64,000 nucleotides of DNA from Procambarus clarkii (lineage: Eukaryota; Arthropoda; Malacostraca; Decapoda; Cambaridae). Made by a program: the position numbers and the translations under genes. Location: positions 2,946,181 to 3,010,180 of the forward strand of contig NC_091188.1 in NCBI RefSeq assembly GCF_040958095.1, given 5' to 3'. Under the pieces are notes generated by a model, which did no database searches, was not told the origin of the DNA, and saw only the letters and a list, made by a program, of their open reading frames with translations. Shown in pieces: positions 51,938 to 63,459 of the stretch; the stretch's first letter is position 1; the number at the start of each line of letters is the position of its first letter.

Positions 51938-53176
51938 ATGTTCACTTCTGTACGTATTATTCATTTTCAAATCTCTAAAAAGCGAAGTTTTATATTCACT
52001 ACTAAGTGATTACATCTACAAACTTGAAAATCAATATTTAATTGAATACATTAAGTTAGGATAGATTATGTGTAAGACTAAGGCCCATCGACTGCTTAGA
52101 CAATTATTACTCCATTGAAGCTCAATTTCCATCCTGTAGTTATCTTTTAGTTCCAAACAGTATAGAATTCAAATACAATTTATGTGTATAAAAAATCGTG
52201 ACATTACATTCCATTTTTGGAAACTTATTTTTAATTGTGTAAAAGTTATAACAGTGGTTCAGTCACATTTTCTCAATACATATTGAGGTGGTACAACATA
52301 TAGTCTTACTTCCCTAATGACACGCACACCTGGGAACACCTGTGGGTAATGAAGCGTTGATGAGGAAGTAGGAAAGTAACTAAGTCCCTCTGGTTGCACT
52401 TGTTATTGAGTGTGAACATCGGGTTATAACCGTTATTTACTTCATAAGAGAGGCTACAACAATTATTTAGTGTGTATAGGGTTTTACGCCAATAATTGAG
52501 TGAATACGGAGATTATAACTGTTACCGAGTTCGTACATCTGAATGTTCGTGATAACATCTGTTACTGTGTACGGATAGATACACCTGTTACAAAGTGTGT
52601 ACAACAGGGAGGGTTATATCTGATATTGGGTTAATACAAGAAGTTACACTTATTACTGATAATACATTAGAGTAATTTACAGTAATACAAACGTAAAATG
52701 ATTGGCCAAAATAGTGTATAGAACCATTCATCTAACCCACAACAGTTAATGTCTTGTGTTCCCACAGGTGGTGTTGATGTGCATGCTGGTGGCCGCTGGT
52801 GTGGCTCTCCCAGGTGGATACCAGCAAGCATCTTATGTACGTCATCACATGTTTCAAGATTTTCTAACTTTAACATAATACTATAATTATATATAATAGA
52901 ATACTGTGTGAAGATGGCAATAAAAATGTCACTTTGATGTGTCCACAGGCGCCTCTGCCCTACGATTTCAACTACGGGATCAACTCTGGAGCCACCAACT
53001 TCGGCCAGCAAGAGAGTGGCAACAATGGCAACGCCAAGGGTTCCTACTGGGTCAACTTACCTGACGGTCGCGTCCAGAGGGTTGATTACTGGGCCGACGG
53101 TAGCGGATATCATGCTACCGTGAGCTTCCAGGGCACAGCCACCCATCCCAGTTATGCTCCCTCTTATGGCTACTAA
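51938..53176 (+). CDS. P13: pro-resilin-like RR cuticle protein, last of the young sub-array
   Basis: Exons 51938-51949, 52768-52836 and 52949-53176; introns of 818 and 112 bp. TATHP as in P7-P12. Exon 3 has silent GAGAGTGGC and AAGGGTTCC; the latter is otherwise seen only in P7. The 3' flank switches abruptly to an old type (GAGTTTCATTAGTTGGCAAC). AATAAA at 53355-53360. Confidence 0.9.
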
Positions 53177-53360
53177 TTGTTGTTCTGAGTTTCATTAGTT
53201 GGCAACTGTTTGTTAGTGTATGCAATTTATCAATATTATATTCGTTGCATCATCATAACAACGTTTTATACATTTGAACAGTAATGTGCTATGTATATAT
53301 AAGAGGATAAACCAATGAATTCTCTACAAATTAAAAGAATGTTCATGTATATTAAATAAA

Positions 53361-54710
53361 GTCACAATATTCAAAAATGTATTTTCAATCCTTGTTTACT
53401 TCCCGTTAAGTTACTGTTACCCCGTGAGAGGTGTCACAGGCAGGCGTAGGCTTGGGTTAATAAGAGAAATCTCGAGGATAGTCACAGTGCTAACATCCGA
53501 ATTTCCTGAGGAATTTCATAGTACTCATCCTTATACCAATCCTTTTGTTTTAAGTGTCACCATATATGATCTCAGTCACTACATCTTCCTAATTACTGTT
53601 GTTAATATCATATATTCCTTAGTGCTATCCAAACACAGGAAATTTCTGTAGTCTGAAGGTCTTTTTTGTTGCCATTGTGGTTTCCTCAGAAACCATTGTC
53701 GTTTGAATCAGATTTCTGTAATAAAAATTTAAGCTGATGATCGTGTCATGGGAGACTTCACAAAGCTTTGTAGATAGCGTAGTTACTCCAGTGAAAAAAA
53801 AAATCTTCACAAATGGCAGATGTTACCTTATGTAGCCTTAACATTCTTCCAGATGAAACTCCAGGTGTCACTTACAAATTTTTATTATCTGAGAGAGATA
53901 TTTTAAGATACACACTTTTATCATAGAAAGATATTGAAGCATTTATTGTGAAATGTTGTGGAACATAGTTACTAAATCAACTCTTCATCCTCAGCACCCC
54001 AACCCTAGAACATTGGCAGAAATTTCATTACTCCAGCAGTACTTCTCCTTACACCCTTCCCACACCACGCTCAAGAATAAAAATCTCTTTGTGCATTACT
54101 CACAACTAATTATGTTCGAACTTTTCTTTAACAATGCTTCGTTTTCTTCCAATGTTCGAATCTTAAGTTCTCAAAAAGCCAATCCTCTAAACAAAGGGCT
54201 GTCGTGTTCGCAATACACAAGTCAATAATGACTTGCTAAAATCTACAAGTCAGCATTCGACCTAAAGCCCACTTGACAGTGTTCGAGGCTATGACTCGAA
54301 ACGTGCTTCGTTCACTTTCAACGTAATCAAAATACCCTACTGTGCATAAACCCACAATACATTGTGTCTATACCCATAAGAGATAATGGCTATCCGTCGT
54401 GTCCTCTTTTTGAGATTTGGAAATGGACATCCCAAACCAAAGCCTAATTATAATTAAAACTGTATGAAATTATAATGTTGTGGAGGGGGTCGCCACGTGA
54501 TGTAACAATGGGTATATGTTAAATTAACCAATGACTGCAAAAAGCCAATAAGCTACCAGGAGTTGGAAGCCCAGTATAACCCTCCTCACGCCACACGTGA
54601 AGCCTTGTTTGGATCACTTCTGTTTAGATAAGTCGGAACGCATAACGAGGACAATGAGTACGAACGCATAACGGCGAACGAGAGAGAAGCCGTGCTTCTC
54701 TAGTCCGTTA
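53361..54710 (+). other. P13 3' flank and unclassified spacer
   Basis: The left part (to about 54240) aligns in pieces with the 3' flanks of P1 and P2. The frame at 53953-54228 lies in this non-coding homology and is not called a gene. The part from 54480 to 54710 is unclassified. Confidence 0.5.
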
Positions 54711-54712
54711 CC

Positions 54713-54912
54713 ATGTACTTACCTAGTTGGGCTTGCGGGGTTTGAGCTCTGGCTCTTTGGGCTCGCCTCTCAACTGTCAATCAACTGATTTTATTTTCAC
54801 ACACACAGCCACACACAGGAAGCAGCCCGTAATATTTTTCTAACTCCCAGGTACCTATTTACTGCTAGATGAACAGGAGCATCAGGGCGAAAGAAACTAT
54901 GCCCATTTGTTT
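54713..54912 (-). mobile_element. SINE, 5'-truncated copy
   Basis: Minus strand: body CCTGATGCTCCTGTTCATCT, AGCAGTAAATAGGTACCTGG and GGGCTGCTTCCTG, then the tail GTTGATTGACAGTTGAGAGG to CAACTAGGTAAGTAC. Same family as 11993-12287, but the tRNA head is missing and a minisatellite takes its place. Confidence 0.65.
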
Positions 54913-54934
54913 CCGCCTCCACCCACCACACCCA

Positions 54935-55066
54935 TCGTGTGGTGGGTGGTGTCAGGTGTGGTGGGTGGTGTCAAGTGTGGTGGGTGGTGTCAAGTGTGGT
55001 GGGTGGTGTCAAGTGTGGTGGGTGGTTTCAGGTGTGGTGGGTGGTGTCAGGTGTGGTGGGTGTGGC
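54935..55066. repeat. 19-bp GT-rich minisatellite
   Basis: About seven copies of TGGTGGGTGGTGTCAAGTG with AAG/AGG variants. Adjacent frames (VWWVVSGVVGG-type) are repeat artefacts. Confidence 0.85.
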
Positions 55067-55069
55067 CAA

Positions 55070-56080
55070 TGCTCTAACTTTGGAATTATGTGTCAAGGAT
55101 ATCAATTGTACAATGCGTGATGGCTCTGTAGTCAAAGTTGTGAAATTTAGTTAATTTTTTATATCTGTGAGGTAAAGACGTTTGTCACGTTCTTGCGAAC
55201 ATGAGAGTTAAAAACGCACTTCAGTGTTGTATTGTCATAGAGTTTATGTATCAAGTAGATCAGCGAGGAAGAATGTTTCAAAGTTTTCACATTTCATCAC
55301 GAACATAATATTCACTGTTACGTATAAAGCCAAAACAGAATTTAATATATATCTGAAATTAATATTTAATTGTAAAGTATGTTAGCGCCCATTTGTTTGT
55401 TTTTTTATGGACAGAGCTCCTTCGACCGCAGGGGCACTCAAACAAAATGTAATAGCCCATCACTGCCGACGTTTCAATTAGGCACTCTGATACAATTAAC
55501 AAACAATTATCAGATTCTTACTACGTTACTGGACGTAGTTGAAGGGGGACCAAAGACGAAAGAAGAGGCTGCCTGCAGTCGACTATCACAACACGCGAGC
55601 CAAGATAACGTGCTTCAAGTGGTCCGCCCAACACAGAGGTCAGTCCCAGCACTGTTTCTCTTTTCCCCTCACCATATTGCGCTCCACCGGCGAATTGTCG
55701 AGAAAGCGAGTGTAGAACTTGCACCATAAGTCTCTATACTTCCATCTACATAAACTATAAATGTTCAAAATAAACATGCGTGATTAGGGCGGAAGTATCC
55801 ACCTTCTTTGACCACAGGCAATTCTTCAATGGGCTCTTCAATGCCCGGTCATCTGGCTATCCAGTAGCTGGAAACACACAGTCCAAAGGGATGATCAGGC
55901 GACCCGAGGGACGGCGCTGTTTCTCCACGCTGGACTGACTTAGGTCTTCGCCCTTCACATTACATCATCTCCTCCCGCCATTTTGGTGATGTGGAGAGTA
56001 AGGCACGACTGGAAAGTTAACTCAAAAGTGACACCTGGTTGTCAGATTATTTATCACAGTGTGGGGGGGGGGTACACAAA
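55070..56080. other. intergenic, low information
   Basis: A 116-codon + frame at 55379-55729 is the longest open stretch, but it has no recognisable domain, no promoter or splice context, and is overlapped by an antisense frame. I see no supported gene. A poly-G run lies at about 56064-56072. Confidence 0.4.
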
Positions 56081-56086
56081 TAAATA

Positions 56087-56464
56087 TTAAAAGCAAATCC
56101 ATAGATGGCGCCGGTTCAACTCTTCAAGCTGTGCTAAGTTAGGGCACTTGAAGAAGGTGTCCCAAATTTTAGGTCTATGATTATCAAATTGTGAGATACT
56201 CATTTCAAGATCATGCTCATGACATAAATATTCATCAACTTGGAAATTATAGTTTTTAAGTTCAGTTGCAAGTTGCTCTGACCTTTCTCTTAAGTTGTTT
56301 CATGTCCAAATTTTGTAAATGGTTTGTGTTACACTTGTGTTTCTAGAGAATACGAGCTGAGATTTTGAGCGCTCTATTGGATATGTAAATGTAAAAAGAT
56401 CATCTTCAGGGTCATATTGGCAAAAGTTTCCCCATGCCAGAATCGCGCACCCAACCCAATCCTG
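56087..56464 (-). pseudogene. unrecognised coding relic with one in-frame stop
   Basis: The minus-strand frame reads about 125 codons with normal protein composition: QDWVGCAILAWGNFCQYDPE, then TFTYPIERSKSQLVFSRNTS and VTQTIYKIWT, a TGA, then LRERSEQLATELKNYNFQVD and ISQFDNHRPKIWDTFFKCPN, ending at TAA 56087-56089. A chance frame of this length and composition in AT-rich DNA is unlikely. I suspect an old transposable-element protein but cannot name the family. Confidence 0.45.
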
Positions 56465-56566
56465 GGTACCAAGAAAAAAAAATATGAAGAGACAGAGGAC
56501 GGGTTGGCTGCGTCACCTCCACTGTAACTCCTAGACTATACCCTGACATCTTTGCAGTGCTACCCA

Positions 56567-56826
56567 GGGGCCAGATTCACGAAGCAGTTACGCAAGTACT
56601 TATGAACCTGTACATCTTTTCTCAATCTTTGATGGCTTTGTTTACAATTATTAAACAGTTAATGAGCTCCGACGCACCAGGAGGCTGTTTATAACAATAA
56701 CAACAGATGATTGGCAAGTTTTCATGCTTGTAAACTGTTTAATAAATGTAAACAAAGCCGTCAAAGATCGACGAAAGGTGTACACGTTCGTAAGTACTTG
56801 CGTAACTGCTTCGTGAATCTAGCCCC
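56567..56826. mobile_element. MITE with long inverted ends, copy A
   Basis: GGGGCCAGATTCACGAAGCA at the left and TGCTTCGTGAATCTAGCCCC at the right are inverted. The pairing continues inward through AGTTACGCAAGTACTTA, TGTACA, GGCTTTGTTTACA and ATTAAACAGTT, so almost the whole 260 bp folds back. Non-coding. Best preserved of the three copies. Confidence 0.75.
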
Positions 56827-56829
56827 AGG

Positions 56830-58055
56830 TCAGGCCACACAACGAACGCTGGATGACTTCACTATGTGAAGGGCACCGGATGTAAACCTGTAACTCCATT
56901 ATACCTATCGCTAATTCTTGCATATTCTTACAATAAAGTTTATATTTCTGGCAAAGTTTCAGGGGCCAGTAATAGGAGAAAAGGTGAAGCTGTTCGCTGG
57001 ATAAGTGATTTCCATCAGACAAAAGGTTATTATTCGCTGCCTAATTATTTCTTCATGGAAATTGCAATGATTGTGAGGCTGAACCGCTGTGATACGTCTT
57101 TAATATTTCAAAATTTCACAATTTAGTGTAAAGCTAATTTGCCATTCACAGCTAATTTGAGTATCTGATAAGAAATATATTGGCACAGCATAACAATTTT
57201 CTGGTTAGCAATTCTCTAAACGGTTTGGTGTCTTCAGCTTTGTTAAATACTTCGAAGGCATCTTTAAACATAGCGTGAGCAGGGCTGACCTGTGTGTCGT
57301 AGCAATGGATAGCTTCTGCTTCTAAAATACTGCATATGTGTTGTAGAGTAACCATTTTTTGTATGCAGATTGATAGTTAGAAGTGTCTAGTTCGTCAGCT
57401 AGAAATTCAATTAGTATTATTCAGGCGATGAGTCACAATAACATGGCTGAAGATATGATATTCAAACCACTCATCAGAAAATGAAGAAACCACGACGTGA
57501 TCATCAGTTTACTGTGTTTAGAGCAATTCATCAGTATCAGAGGAAGACATAGATACTCGACAGTTCTTTGAAACGAGAACAAGAACAGACGTGTTTACAA
57601 CAAATAGCCATATACCAAGAGAGAGAAAGCCTATAATGTCTCGATAGACATGCAGTTTCGACGATCAATGTTTAAGGTTGGGAGAGTATGTGAAAGGGGC
57701 TATCATATCTCCCATTTTTTAGTCTCTATACAATTTTGTCAACCATTACAGGGGGGTAACAGTGTACTGGGGTTTAGGATTAGGAGCACAATGTACAAAT
57801 GTCTCACAAACAGGTGTATTGAAGTCAGATTAAATCTCCTATTATAAAGTGTTGAATATTTAGCTTTAAAGCACGATATATATTTTGGGGCTAAAAGGTA
57901 TCCTCCAAAACGTTCGTTTTCTCTTGGCATGAATCTTTAATTTTTCTAATTTATCACAATAATTCATAAAATATTTTACTGGAAAGGTTTTTAGCAACAT
58001 TTGATACAAAACATATTTTTTTCTCTCTCTTAATCCTCATAATTGCTTGGCGGCC
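56830..58055. other. intergenic ahead of P14
   Basis: Several short open frames (up to 86 codons) without recognisable domains. 57429-57450 matches the left part of the GGACCGAAACG-family repeat. The minus frame at 57152-57355 looks weakly protein-like, but I cannot assign it. No gene supported. Confidence 0.4.
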
Positions 58056-58060
58056 ATCGA

Positions 58061-58156
58061 CGACCTTGGGGGAGTGTGGCGGCGGGATGGTGAGGCTGGT
58101 GACTCGGGGTCCGGCTGGAGGTATAAAGCCAGGCTGGAGACCAGGGAAGAGTCAGT
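58061..58156 (+). promoter_or_regulatory. P14 core promoter module
   Basis: CGACCTTGG 58061-58069, TATAAAG 58122-58128, TCAGT 58152-58156, standard spacing. Homology to other promoters begins at the half site; the AAGTCATGGG block before it is replaced by CGGCCAT. Confidence 0.75.
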
Positions 58157-58190
58157 GTCTGCTCACCACCCCATCACCACACTACCAAAC

Positions 58191-59201
58191 ATGTTTACTT
58201 CTGTATGTATTATTAACAGTTAATTCATTCAGAACTCGCCCTGCTTTTTTATCAATGTATAATGTCAAACTTTTGATGGTCAAAATAATTTAACAAATTT
58301 TTCGAACTGTTCAAACTTTACATATCTTGTTACGAAAGCAGACAATAAAAATTTTTATGTTGCTTGAACACTGAGGGATAATATAAGAAAATAACATTTA
58401 GTTTCTAACGTCATTAAAGTTTAAAGCCCTTGGACACATAATCTTCCGATATTTTCTCTCACCTTCCAGTATTTCATTGGGAAACTGGAGTTTCAAGATT
58501 GCTTAATAATTAAGAGTTATGTATACTTTAAAAAACTTATAACAGCATGTGACGAAAAATATTCTTTGTACATATACCTTATAGTCACTGTATGTAATAT
58601 GTTAACAGGAGGAAGGGGTGCTTACAGATATTCATTTGCAAATTAATATTCATTTGAAATTATTATATGAGCAAAGCCTCCATATGTCAAACTCTTTTGC
58701 TGACACTTCAAAAATATGATGAATTTAGACAAATACTATATTGTAACAATACACAACCAACAACAATTAATGTCTTGTGTTCCCACAGGTGGTGTTGATG
58801 TGCATGCTGGTGGCCGCTGGTGTGGCTCTCCCAGGTGGATACCAGCAAGCATCTTATGTACGTCATCACGTGTTTCACGATTTTCTAACTTTAACATAAT
58901 ACCATAATTATATATAATAAAATACTGTATGAAAAATAACAACAATGATGTCACTTTGATGATGTGTCCACAGGCACCTTTGCCCTACGATTTCAACTAC
59001 GGGATCAACTCTGGAGCCACCAACTTCGGCCAGCAAGAGAGCGGCAACAATGGCAACGCCAAGGGCTCGTACTGGGTCAACTTACCTGACGGTCGCGTCC
59101 AGAGGGTTGATTACTGGGCCGACGGTAGCGGATATCATGCTACCGTGAGCTTCCAGGGCACCGCCAAACATCCCAGCTATGCTCCCTCTTATGGCTATTA
59201 A
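58191..59201 (+). CDS. P14: pro-resilin-like RR cuticle protein
   Basis: Exons 58191-58202, 58789-58857 and 58974-59201; introns of 586 and 116 bp. Protein of the common type (QQASY, TAKHP). Silent marks: exon 3 begins GCACCT (as P15), GGCTCG for GGCTCC, and TAT before the stop. The 3' UTR contains an AT microsatellite (59374-59438); AATAAA at 59555-59560, giving an unusually long 3' UTR. Confidence 0.9.
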
Positions 59202-59371
59202 CTGCTGCTCGCCACACCTTAATTGATAACCTCGTTGTCCAGCTGTTACGATCCTAGCTCCTATATTGAAACAATTGGAGCATCAGCTTCGTAACATCAG
59301 CATCTGATGATTTGTTTCAATTGCTCCTTATATGTGTTTATACGTTTCATTAACTGGCAGTTATTTACTTG

Positions 59372-59373
<2 letters not shown>

Positions 59374-59438
<65 letters not shown>
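59374..59438. repeat. (AT)n microsatellite in P14 3' UTR
   Basis: About 32 AT units between the stop codon and the AATAAA of P14. Confidence 0.9.
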
Positions 59439-59440
<2 letters not shown>

Positions 59441-59638
59441 ATAACATTAGTTGTATCTTGTAAAATATTATATATGTTTGTATAATTATACGTTATATAT
59501 ATATAACAGAAGAGATATGAAATCTAATGATTTACATAATGTTCAGGCAGTGTAAATAAACAGTCATAACTTACAATTGTTTACAAAACCTGAATACACC
59601 CCCGTAGAGTTCCTAATGTGTTGTGATGGTGTCCAGCA

Positions 59639-59897
59639 GGGGCCAGATTCACGAAGCTGTTGCGCAAGTACTTACGAACGTATACATCTTTCCTTAATTT
59701 TTGACTGCTTTCTTTACATATATTAAACAGTTTACAAGCAGGAATACTTCCCAATCAACTGGTGTTATTGTTATATACAGCATCCTGGTGCTTCGGAGCT
59801 CATTAACTGTTTAATAATTATAAACAAAGCCGCAAAAGATTGATAAAAGATGTACAGGTTCGTAAGTGCTTGCGTAACGGCTTCATGAATCTGGCCC
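59639..59897. mobile_element. MITE with long inverted ends, copy B
   Basis: GGGGCCAGATTCACGAAGCT at the left and GGCTTCATGAATCTGGCCCT at the right, same inner blocks as copy A. The central part is in the opposite orientation relative to copy A (the GGAGCTCATTAACTG block is on the right side), which is expected of a foldback element inserted in reverse. Confidence 0.75.
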
Positions 59898-60091
59898 TAG
59901 GGTAGTCAGTGAGTTGGTACGTTGGTATAAGGCTGAATTTGGTATTAAATGATTAACAAAACATTTATTTTTCATTTATATATCCTGATATACAGTCTGA
60001 TGTTTAGTTCCTTTCAGCATCAGCAGAGACGTGAGGATGTTAGGCTAATGCTCCTGTACAAGGTTAGAGTGATGCATGTTATGAAAAGCAG

Positions 60092-60360
60092 TCCCCGTGG
60101 CGAAGTGGAAACACACTTGCCTGGTGTTTCGCGAGCGCTTTGGCCTGGGTTCGTATCCTGGCCGGGGAGGATTTACTTGGCGCCAATCCTTAACTGAAGT
60201 CTCTGTTCACTCAGTAGTGAATGGGAACCTGGTTGTCAAACGATTTGGCGGGTTGTATTCCTGAGAAAATTAGGATTAAGGACTTGCCCGAAACGCTATG
60301 CGTGCTAGTGGCTGTATAAGAATGTAAGAACTCTTGTATATATGCAAACAAAAAATAAAA
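60092..60360 (+). mobile_element. tRNA-headed SINE (CCCGTGGCGAAGTGG family)
   Basis: The head CCCCGTGGCGAAGTGGAAAC contains an A-box-like TGGCGAAGTGG, and GGTTCGTATCC (60148-60158) is a B box. The body includes GGGAGGATTTACTTGGCGC-type and GGGAACCTGGTTGTCAAACG segments, and it ends in an A-rich tail. I recall this as an abundant crayfish SINE. Confidence 0.7.
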
Positions 60361-60579
60361 TTAAGAATTAAAAACGAAATTAATTTGGACATGAGAGTAA
60401 TATTTCTCATATATTGTTGTTTCGTAAAAAACTAATTTGAAGCTTAAATTTGCATTTTGCGATTATTAATTTTTATATATTTTTTTCCAGATTTGTTTTT
60501 TTTTCATTAACAAGCTTAGGTATTCACAACAATGTGCTGCTACCCTATTCTATATGAAAGATTACTCAGATTTGTTACG

Positions 60580-61410
60580 AAATGTCGTCTGTCAGAAAAG
60601 GAAAGTGGAATGATGAACATGTTGGTGTTGGCTTCACCCGTGTGACAGAACAAGATGGAACTGAAAGACCTCGATACATGATTTGCAATTTAGTAATGAG
60701 GAATGGACATTTCAAGCCGTAAAAACTGAGAGAACATCAAAACCAGACACAGTAACATGTTGGAACCTCAAATGATGCTTTCAAGATGAAAAAAAGATCA
60801 GAAACAAACTCCTTTTTTATCTTATGGATTTGCGCCTCCAAGGAAAGCTCTTTTGGAAGCCTCCTACAGTTTCATACATTGCCAATGAAAAAAAAGCTTA
60901 TACAATTGAAGAAAGTCTAATGAAGCTCTGTGCGCCGGAGATGGCTAGAATGGTGCTGGGACAGGATGCAGCTAATCAATTGAGTCAGATATCCTTGTTC
61001 AGCGACACGGTACGCCAAAGAACATAGCAGAAAATTTGATTGGGACAATTTGTACGTATCGAACTCCTGTCATAATTGACAAGAACTCTGGATTCGTTGC
61101 TCTGTCAAGGAAAGAGTTCTACCTGTATTGATCACACAATGCTTTCTACATCTGTAAGCTTTGGCGTCCAAAGCATTGCTGAAGAAACTTGAAGAAGTGA
61201 TGGGAATAGTTGTGCAAGCAATGACACTTTATTCGTAAATGTGCATTAAATCGTTGGCTGTTTCAAACAGTCTGTGATGAGATTGGGGCGTAACAGATTT
61301 ACTGTACCACGCACAGAGACTTTGGCTAAATCGTGGCCGTGTGTGTGCACGAATAGTGGAACTTCGTGAAGGAAATTTCATAACAGAATTTTGTCGTTCT
61401 GTTGTAAGAT
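60580..61410 (+). pseudogene. ZBED/hAT-type transposase pseudogene
   Basis: Starts SVRKGKWNDEHVGVGFTRVT followed by EQDGTERPRYMICN, a BED-finger-like N-terminus as in ZBED5-type domesticated or hAT transposases (second Cys lost: CNLV). Later frames read TIEESLMKLCAPEMARMVLG then QDAANQLSQISLFSDTV, and near the end ALNRWLFQTVCDEIG and CARIVELREGNF, all colinear with that family. Several stops and frameshifts, and the middle of the protein (around the first catalytic Asp) is mostly missing. Not functional. Confidence 0.65.
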
Positions 61411-61419
61411 AAAACACTA

Positions 61420-61800
61420 AAACTACATACTCATCTATTAGGATATAGTGTGGTCGTGTGACCGTGAGCAGAGCCTTCTGGTCCTCTGACTATGGTGTGA
61501 GGGTAATGGACTCTGCAGAGAGTGTGAATCTATAGTGTGAAGGGGATATACTCCTTATTGGCACGTACTTTAAATATAATTCAGGCGTGTACTAATTTGC
61601 TTGTGTGCCTTTGCCTTATTGTCTGTAAGACCATTTGTCACATAGACTGTGCAAAAGCCGATGTCTCTTAATATATTAATTGTATGATTTATCAATTAAT
61701 ATATTTGTAAGACTTTACTAAAGACGATATCAAATTTTGAACCTCATAAATAATTCTATAAATTTTGTTTGATAAAGCCTAATTAGCCTTACTTTGTGCG
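61420..61800. other. intergenic between hAT relic and P15
   Basis: No open frame or repeat recognised; AT-rich, unique in this window. Confidence 0.4.
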
Positions 61801-61882
61801 ACCGTAAGATATATAAAACAGATTAATGCGTGACTGGCGACTCAGGCTTCTCTCGGAGTGAGAAAAATCACCAAGTCATGGG

Positions 61883-61978
61883 CGACCTTGGGGGAGTGTG
61901 GCGGGGGGATGGTGAGGCTGGTGACTCGGGGTCCGGCTGGAGGTATAAAGCCAGGCTGGAGACCAGGGAGGAGTCAGT
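61883..61978 (+). promoter_or_regulatory. P15 core promoter module
   Basis: CGACCTTGG 61883-61891, TATAAAG 61944-61950, TCAGT 61974-61978, standard spacing, with the full AAATCACCAAGTCATGGG block upstream. Confidence 0.75.
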
Positions 61979-62012
61979 GTCTGTTCACCACCCCATCACT
62001 ACACTACCAAAC

Positions 62013-63370
62013 ATGTTCACTTCTGTATGTATTATTAACAGTTGGTCTATTTAGAACTCGCCCTGCTTTTGTTATCATTAATGTATAATTTCAAACTTTT
62101 GATGGTCAAAATAATTAACAAAGTAATTGAACGGTGTGTTTTTTACATACACTTGCTACGAAAGTAGAAATAATTAGTGTTGTTTGTACTCTAAATGAAA
62201 ATGGATTGTCGATGTTTTCGTTTCATTATATTTATATCAGTATAGTTCATCATATAATGAAATCAAGTAAATTAAAAATCTAAGTTTGTTGGTACTCTTC
62301 ACAACACGTATTTTTATACTCTATATTATTTACATTTCGCACCTTGCTACATCAACTGTTGTCATTTGTAGAATAACATATTTCTCGTTTATACTCATTC
62401 ACTAAAGACATAAAATAAGTTTAACAGTACCTGAAGAAAGTTTGGAATTGTGGAGAAGAAAAATATATTGGTTTGTAGCAATGAGGTCATGATGTTAACT
62501 GAGCCCATTGATGCACAAGGGGAGCTGTAGCAGTCTGCGAGGAAAACGTCAGATAATGACATTTTGTTTCAGACTTCATATTAAGTCTAAAGCTCCAGAA
62601 AATTGAATATTTTCTGTCACTTGTCAATATTACATCCAGAAACTGAAGATTGATTGAGAGTTATGCATGACTAGTTAAAACAAAAGCTCCTATTAAGATA
62701 GGACGTGTAACTACAATATTGTTTGTAGATTTGCCATATAGTCATTACTTGTACTGTCTTAACCGGAGGAAAGGCTGTCAATAAATATTCACTTGCAAAT
62801 AAATAACCGTAAAATGTCTCAGGATTAGAAATTATCTAATGAGGACAATTAAAGCTTCACTCTTTTGCTGGCAGTCCAAAAAATAATATTATTTTAGACA
62901 AAGAATGTATTGCAGCAATACACAATCCAGTGCAGTTAATGTTTTGTGTTCCCACAGATGGTGTTGATGTGCATGCTGGTGGCCGCTGGTGTGGCTCTCC
63001 CAGGTGGATACCAGCAAGCATCTTATGTACGTCATCACGTGTTTCACGATTTTCTAACTTTAACATAATACCATAATTATATATAATAAAATACTGTATG
63101 AAAAATAACAACAATGATGTCACTTTGACGATGTGTCCACAGGCACCTTTGCCCTACGATTTCAACTACGGGATCAACTCTGGAGCCACCAACTTCGGCC
63201 AGCAAGAGAGCGGCAACAATGGCAACGCCAAGGGCTCCTACTGGGTCAACTTACCTGACGGTCGCGTCCAAAGGGTTGATTACTGGGCCGACGGTAGCGG
63301 ATATCATGCTACCGTGAGCTTCCAGGGCACCGCCAAACATCCCAGCTATGCTCCCTCTTATGGCTACTAA
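62013..63370 (+). CDS. P15: pro-resilin-like RR cuticle protein
   Basis: Exons 62013-62024, 62958-63026 and 63143-63370; introns of 933 (longest of the array) and 116 bp. Residue 5 is Met, as in P1. Intron 1 start and intron 2 closely match P14, so the two are a recent pair. One silent change in exon 3 (CAAAGG for CAGAGG). AATAAA at 63453-63458. Confidence 0.9.
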
Positions 63371-63459
63371 CTGCTGCTCGCTACACCTTAACTGATAACT
63401 GAAGAGAACACATTTACTACTCTGATGATTTATAGAAGGCTCGTGCAGAGTAAATAAAC

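Noticed and set aside
54480-54710. Possible LTR start (TGTGGAGGGGGTCGCC) near 54478
   Set aside because: No second LTR, primer-binding site or polyprotein was found nearby.
55379-55729. 116-codon + strand frame
   Set aside because: No recognisable domain, no promoter or splice signals, and an overlapping antisense frame of similar quality.
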